Source: Apostichopus californicus (Eukaryota > Echinodermata > Holothuroidea > Aspidochirotida > Stichopodidae). Taken from it: a stretch of 25,563 bases of DNA. Below are positions 21,675 to 25,563 of this stretch, piece by piece. The stretch is taken from NCBI GenBank assembly GCA_020650975.1, contig JAIPMN010190940.1:1-25563 (forward strand), given 5' to 3'. The notes below the pieces were generated by a model that worked only from the letters and a program-made list of their open reading frames with translations, made no database searches and had not been told where the DNA came from. Both the position numbers and the translations under genes were made by a program. The first letter of the stretch is position 1; every line of letters starts with the position of its first letter.

Positions 21675-23289
21675 TAAAGGCTTTTACGGTCATTATTGTT
21701 TTACTTTAAATTACATAACGAAAACATGTCAAACATAAATTCAACTTTTCGAATCCTGTCAACATTTGTACCTATTCAATGTTTATGTTTAAGCCCCTTA
21801 AACCCACCCCACTAGAAATATACAAGAATTCTCACATCTCCGATACTATTATTACTCGGTTCTATCTAGTTTGTATGTTTCCCCCTACCTGTAAAAACTC
21901 TTTAAAGTTGTTTAACATGGTCGGTGTCATGTCAAGTTTGCACATTTGTTGTATTGCACTCCTAAATGTATGATACACGGGTCTGAAATATCGATTATTT
22001 ACAAAAAATATTGAGTGTGCTTGAATGATGCAAACGTTTTCTTGAATCGAGAGCTTCAGTCAGTTCGTTCATAGTGTAATACTTGTATGCCTGATTTGCC
22101 AGCAAAGTTTCCATTGCGGCAAACTTGATATGGAACTGGCTTAAGCCCAATACAAAGCTTTTGCTGTTGTATATTAAACCAGAATACAAAACGCATTGGG
22201 GTTCCGATGATTTCATTGCACTAGACTTGTGCTTGTAAACCAGAAATATATGTTACAATATAAATGTCCGAACCACTATTTTGATGAACAATTACACTAT
22301 GACATGGTAAACACAGGTAAGACTACTTTAGGTGACAATCCCATCGTTAGATATCATGTAAACTGGTTTTCAGAGTTTGACCACTGTTGACCTCAAATGA
22401 GATTTGACCTCACAAGCAACAGGGTTCTTGTGATCAAAATGGCAAATACATATACGATATATGAAAAGTATCCATGATTTCTGATATGAGAAATCATTTT
22501 TTAAAAGGTTTTCTGGCATCGACACTTTTATCAAATTTTAATTAATTAAAATACGACCGTGGCGTCTGCGACTAAAAATCTACTCGGCAAAACGCTAAAT
22601 GAATTCGCCAATATGACCGCTGCTCAAGTCTCCATAGTACAGATCTACGGCATCAGAATTTTCTATGAACGAATCTTAAGCACTAAGCCTGATACATGGT
22701 GCTAGGCAAATGCACATTGGCAAAATATGTTCCTGTGCGGTATGGAATTTTACAGTTTTTCCAACAAGCGTTAGTGATGAACAAAGTAGAACATGACGCA
22801 GAATCATAAATAAGCAGCTAAGTCTATGCTATAGTGTCTCAAATAAATACAAATTAAAAAAAAAACAATTATCGACGAAGTTGACTTGGCTTCTGTTACA
22901 TTAGGGATTATCTAGTACAAGGCATCTATTATACAGTAGTTAGGTATACTTAAACATAACCTCAATGCTACTTGGTTGCAATTAGATTAGCGCGATTCGT
23001 GCATTTTCCCGATTAGTTTTCTTGTTTTTTAGCTGCAGATTTGTGTTCGAAAAATATAGCTATAACTTCATTACACTGCCTAAATCAAAGAAATCTTTAA
23101 GCAATGAAAATATAAGGCGAAAAGAACATCTATCTGCCACTCGCACCTGGTGTTAAGTAAACTTTTTTAGCAGAAATATCCTAGCAGCAATAACAACAAA
23201 CTTGTCTCAAACTCCTTTTTGTTTTTGTATTTTGCATTTGGTTTTTAATTCTATCTGCCCGCTCTATTTTTAAGGCTATCAGACTTCAA

Positions 23290-23643
23290 TAGCCATGTTT
23301 GCTTAATAACCTATTTTGTTTCATCGACTGAAAGTGCAGCAGTTCTGCATTTGACTTTCGAGTGTCCATACAATTTGCTGGGCTTATATTAAATATGCCA
23401 AGTGTACAATGGTTATGTTTACCCATGTATGAATTTAACGCTGTTTACTCTACTAGAAAGTTACTACCAAGTAAATTTACCCTGTAGTTTAAGTTGGGAC
23501 ACCCTAGTAAAACTGCGAACGAGCACACCGAACGGGAACTAGACCCTTCGTACTTGTATTGCTACATGCCTTATGCGCAGTTGAATTTATACAAAAGATG
23601 AAGTGAGATATTTAATTTGCGCAATTGGTGTCGTATGTAGCCA
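23290..23643. mobile_element. 348-bp copy-B-specific segment flanked by TAGCCA
   Basis: Copy A reads ACTTCAAGTGCCACAT at this point. Copy B reads ACTTCAATAGCCATG (TAGCCA at 23290-23295), then about 342 unrelated bases, then TAGCCACATTATTGG (TAGCCA at 23638-23643). The six-base flanking repeat fits a target-site duplication around an insertion, or a microhomology deletion that removed the same piece from copy A. No inverted ends, A tail or open frame are seen. Confidence 0.45.
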
Positions 23644-24048
23644 CATTATTGGAAGAAAGTTCATGTAGATAAATCACTCGAGGCAACTCATCCGTGGATA
23701 TGTTGAGCTTATGAAATTGCAAATACACAGTAAAGCTGTTGCATGCATGATTAGGCTATAGTAATTGATTTTCAAATAATTGCACTTACTTTTGCGTTTC
23801 ATTTTTGGCAGATTTATCGCTGCTTTTCAGCCCGTAATACATTTCATTGCCTTGGTAGGCCTGCTGAGCGAGACATATACAAATACACAGTTATATTTTT
23901 ACCCCGTCATCGGCTATGGTAGACTGTGCTTTGAACGTTAAATAGTTATATATTTAGTGGTGTTACTATTTACACGTAGAAGAGAATGTTTACTTAGAAG
24001 GTGGAACCTTCGCGAGTCGCTGGCAGCTTAATGTTTTGCGTTTATTGG

Positions 24049-24067
24049 TCCGCGAGCCTCTCGCGGA
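24049..24067. repeat. perfect GC-rich hairpin TCCGCGAG-CCT-CTCGCGGA
   Basis: An 8-bp perfect stem with a 3-base loop, unusually GC-rich for this window. A further CGCGAG lies at 24011-24016. It could be an RNA hairpin or a protein-binding palindrome within the inserted element. Confidence 0.6.
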
Positions 24068-24114
24068 TTAACTGGTTCGAGAGATCCCACATGAAACGAG
24101 TTAGATAGTGTCCC

Positions 24115-24124
24115 TATATATAAG
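24115..24124 (+). promoter_or_regulatory. possible TATA box (TATATATAAG) in the B-specific insert
   Basis: TATATATAAG sits about 50 bases downstream of the GC-rich hairpin. A TCAGTT initiator-like word follows about 50 bases later (near 24170), farther than the usual 30. LTR and DNA-transposon promoters can look like this, but so can random AT-rich DNA. Confidence 0.2.
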
Positions 24125-24979
24125 TTCGGGAGAAAGATTAAGTATAATTAGCAGACGCAAACTAACCTCATCAGTTAACCACAATTAATGAAAAAAAAAA
24201 ACTGAAGCATATGTAAAACAGGGACCCTAAACAATACACACAAATATTAAAAAAAAAACATAATTTTGTATTGCTGCATATTCAGCCCTACGACAAGTGA
24301 AGTTTGAATAAACAAAAACAAGTAGGCTATTACTAACATGCAAAGTGTGTCTGGGGCTAACACTAAATTACTCAAAAAATTGCGTATCTTTTAAAAGAAC
24401 TGCAAATAATATCCTGCATGAAGTTTTGCTTTCTTTTAACTTCCAATGACTGATGAAAAAAATTGAATTTTGAGAATCCCGTTTCCCTATCGCAAATTGT
24501 TTCTGGTTTAATTGACAAAATATTTCAAACACGAAGTACTTGATATTTACACTAGGCTTATACCGTGTAGCATACAGGTCCCCCGATATGTAAACAAACC
24601 AGCCAGTTGAGGGCATGAGGCATGTTTTCAATGTTCAGCTGGGGTGAATTATATTTTCTGTGTGTAGCAGCTATGACTTCTGTTTCAAATACTATCCTAT
24701 TTTTGCGTCTTATATGTATTAAACAGATAACACAGTCTCATTACTTGCCGTGCTAAAATAATCACCCCGATTGAAGGTGATAATTGACTAAAATCGCTTA
24801 CATTAATCACTCAGTTGTTCTTTGAAAAATAATGCATGCAATATATTACTATAGTAATAGTCTAGAGAAAATGCATAGTCCCTGAATCGGAATTGATGGC
24901 CTGCAAACATTAACACGGGGAATATGATATTTCTGGGACCGTAACATGTGTTATTTTTCAATTTTAATGACAAACGAAA

Positions 24980-25005
24980 CTGATGAAGGATCACAAAATG
25001 TGATC
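24980..25005 (+). ncRNA. hammerhead-like fragment (CTGATGA plus stem II), degenerate
   Basis: CTGATGA (24980-24986) is followed by a 7-bp stem GATCACA/TGTGATC with an AAA loop (24989-25005). This matches the order core-then-stem II of hammerhead ribozymes. The GAAA that must follow is replaced by GTCTTAA, and no convincing stems I and III are visible, so it would not cleave as written. Hammerheads occur in Penelope-like elements and related retroelements of animals, so it may be a decayed copy. Chance is also realistic. Confidence 0.2.
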
Positions 25006-25563
25006 GTCTTAACCGTACTAACATAACTGACGACCCACGGTATATTATTGTTCAGTATGAGTCGGCAGCTTCCTGGACTATTTGGGCATTAGCAGCGAAG
25101 AAAAAAATATATAGCTTTCGGCAAAAACGTTGTTTAACTGTCTGACGCGTCCCTGTTTCGAATGAAAATTTAGTTTTATGCATGGTACCGCTGATTAGCA
25201 GTGACTATCATGCCACAATTGCAGTAATGAACTTACCTATGACAGATCATTACCTATTACAAATGTAAGTTTTCTTGAACGACAAATAATATAATTATAA
25301 TCATTGGGTACATTTCTTTGTAGAGATGCCATTTTTTACATGAGGCGAGACACCAAATAGTTGCTACAATTTGGGTTATTACAGGCTATTGATCCCAATT
25401 TACACACTGTAAAATGTGCAGCATTTAAGTTAGCAATACAACGTCTTTCAAATAAAGTCATGTCATATAAATATTCACACGAGGGAACCCAGAAGTGGTC
25501 TCCTTGTACATAAATATCTTCACAAAGTTTTGGGTAAATATGAGAACTTTCTAATAATATATA

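Larger units (their letters stand above)
23869..25052. mobile_element. 1.18-kb copy-B-specific insertion of unknown type
   Basis: Copy A passes from GCTGAG to ...CAGCTTCCTAAACTATTTGG with only a few bases between. Copy B has about 1.18 kb between GCTGAG (23863-23868) and CAGCTTCCTGGACTATTTGG. I find no clear terminal inverted repeat or target duplication. Inside are a GC-rich hairpin (24049-24067), a TATA-type sequence (24115-24124), two A-rich runs and a hammerhead-like motif (24980-25005). The two minus-strand frames of 87 and 73 codons (24368-24631, 24803-25024) match no family I know. It may be a solo LTR plus flanks, a Penelope-like fragment, or an unknown element. Confidence 0.5.
21675..25563 (+). 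repeat. right-hand duplication, copy B (reaches window end)
   Basis: Same-strand partner of copy A. It is continuous where copy A holds the LINE and the TTAA element. It has two segments of its own, 23296-23643 and about 23869-25052. The final block (about 25053-25563) matches copy A 20950-21420 closely, including CACACGAGGGAACCCAGAAG versus CACGAGGGAACCCATAAG. The right boundary is not visible because the match continues to the last bases. Confidence 0.88.

Noticed and set aside
21995-22216. 73-codon minus frame in copy B as a possible conserved gene
   Set aside because: The homologous part of copy A does not keep the frame, so it is not under coding constraint.
24020-24090. tRNA-derived SINE head (A-box-like TGGCAGCTTAATG, B-box-like GGTTCGAGAG)
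   Set aside because: Both boxes miss key consensus positions (the final C of the B box is G) and no cloverleaf can be drawn.
24368-25024. Two minus-strand frames (87 and 73 codons) in the B-specific insert, considered as retroelement protein fragments
   Set aside because: No reverse-transcriptase, integrase, GIY-YIG or zinc-finger pattern could be found in either.

Overview
The window looks like AT-rich, intron- or intergenic-type DNA from an animal nuclear genome. Long stretches have no open frame above chance. There are A/T and C homopolymer runs and TA microsatellite. The only recognisable protein-coding sequence is a dead non-LTR retrotransposon of the CR1/L2 type (Jockey superfamily), a family common in marine invertebrates such as molluscs, brachiopods and lancelets. 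I cannot fix the phylum from the sequence; a lophotrochozoan or other marine invertebrate is my guess. I find no host gene, no convincing tRNA or rRNA, no CRISPR array and nothing bacterial.

Layout. Bases 1-423 are AT-rich with a possible retroposon tail. Bases 424-2186 form a 1.76-kb unit bounded by diverged inverted arms of about 225-232 bp; it resembles a non-autonomous cut-and-paste DNA transposon, possibly Kolobok-like. Bases 2187-9550 are unannotated AT-rich sequence with small local structures: a hairpin at 3922, a 16-bp direct repeat at 4169/4188, a CCAAT+CRE pair near 4600, an 84-bp degenerate tandem repeat at 5516-5683, a G-rich tract at 6959 and an AT palindrome at 8144. Bases 9551-10505 and 14074-15290 are two old, diverged, same-strand copies of one non-coding sequence. 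Between them lies 3.6 kb of unrelated AT-rich DNA.

The right-hand 9.6 kb is dominated by a second, clearer same-strand duplication. Copy A is 15984-16111 plus 18534 to about 21431. Copy B is 21675 to the window end and probably continues past it. The copies have been interrupted independently. Copy A carries the 5'-truncated LINE (16112 to about 18270) and a 612-bp element with 15-bp perfect terminal inverted repeats and TTAA target duplications (20101-20720). Copy B carries a 348-bp segment flanked by TAGCCA (23290-23643) and a 1.18-kb segment (about 23869-25052) absent from copy A. Each copy therefore acts as an approximate empty-site control for the other.

No genes work together here. The biology is transposon insertion, decay and local duplication. 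The most useful parts for follow-up are the two duplications, the long inverted-repeat element at the left, the TTAA element, and the B-specific 1.18-kb insert with its promoter-like and ribozyme-like motifs. All alignments were made by eye, and every boundary is approximate unless an exact motif is quoted.
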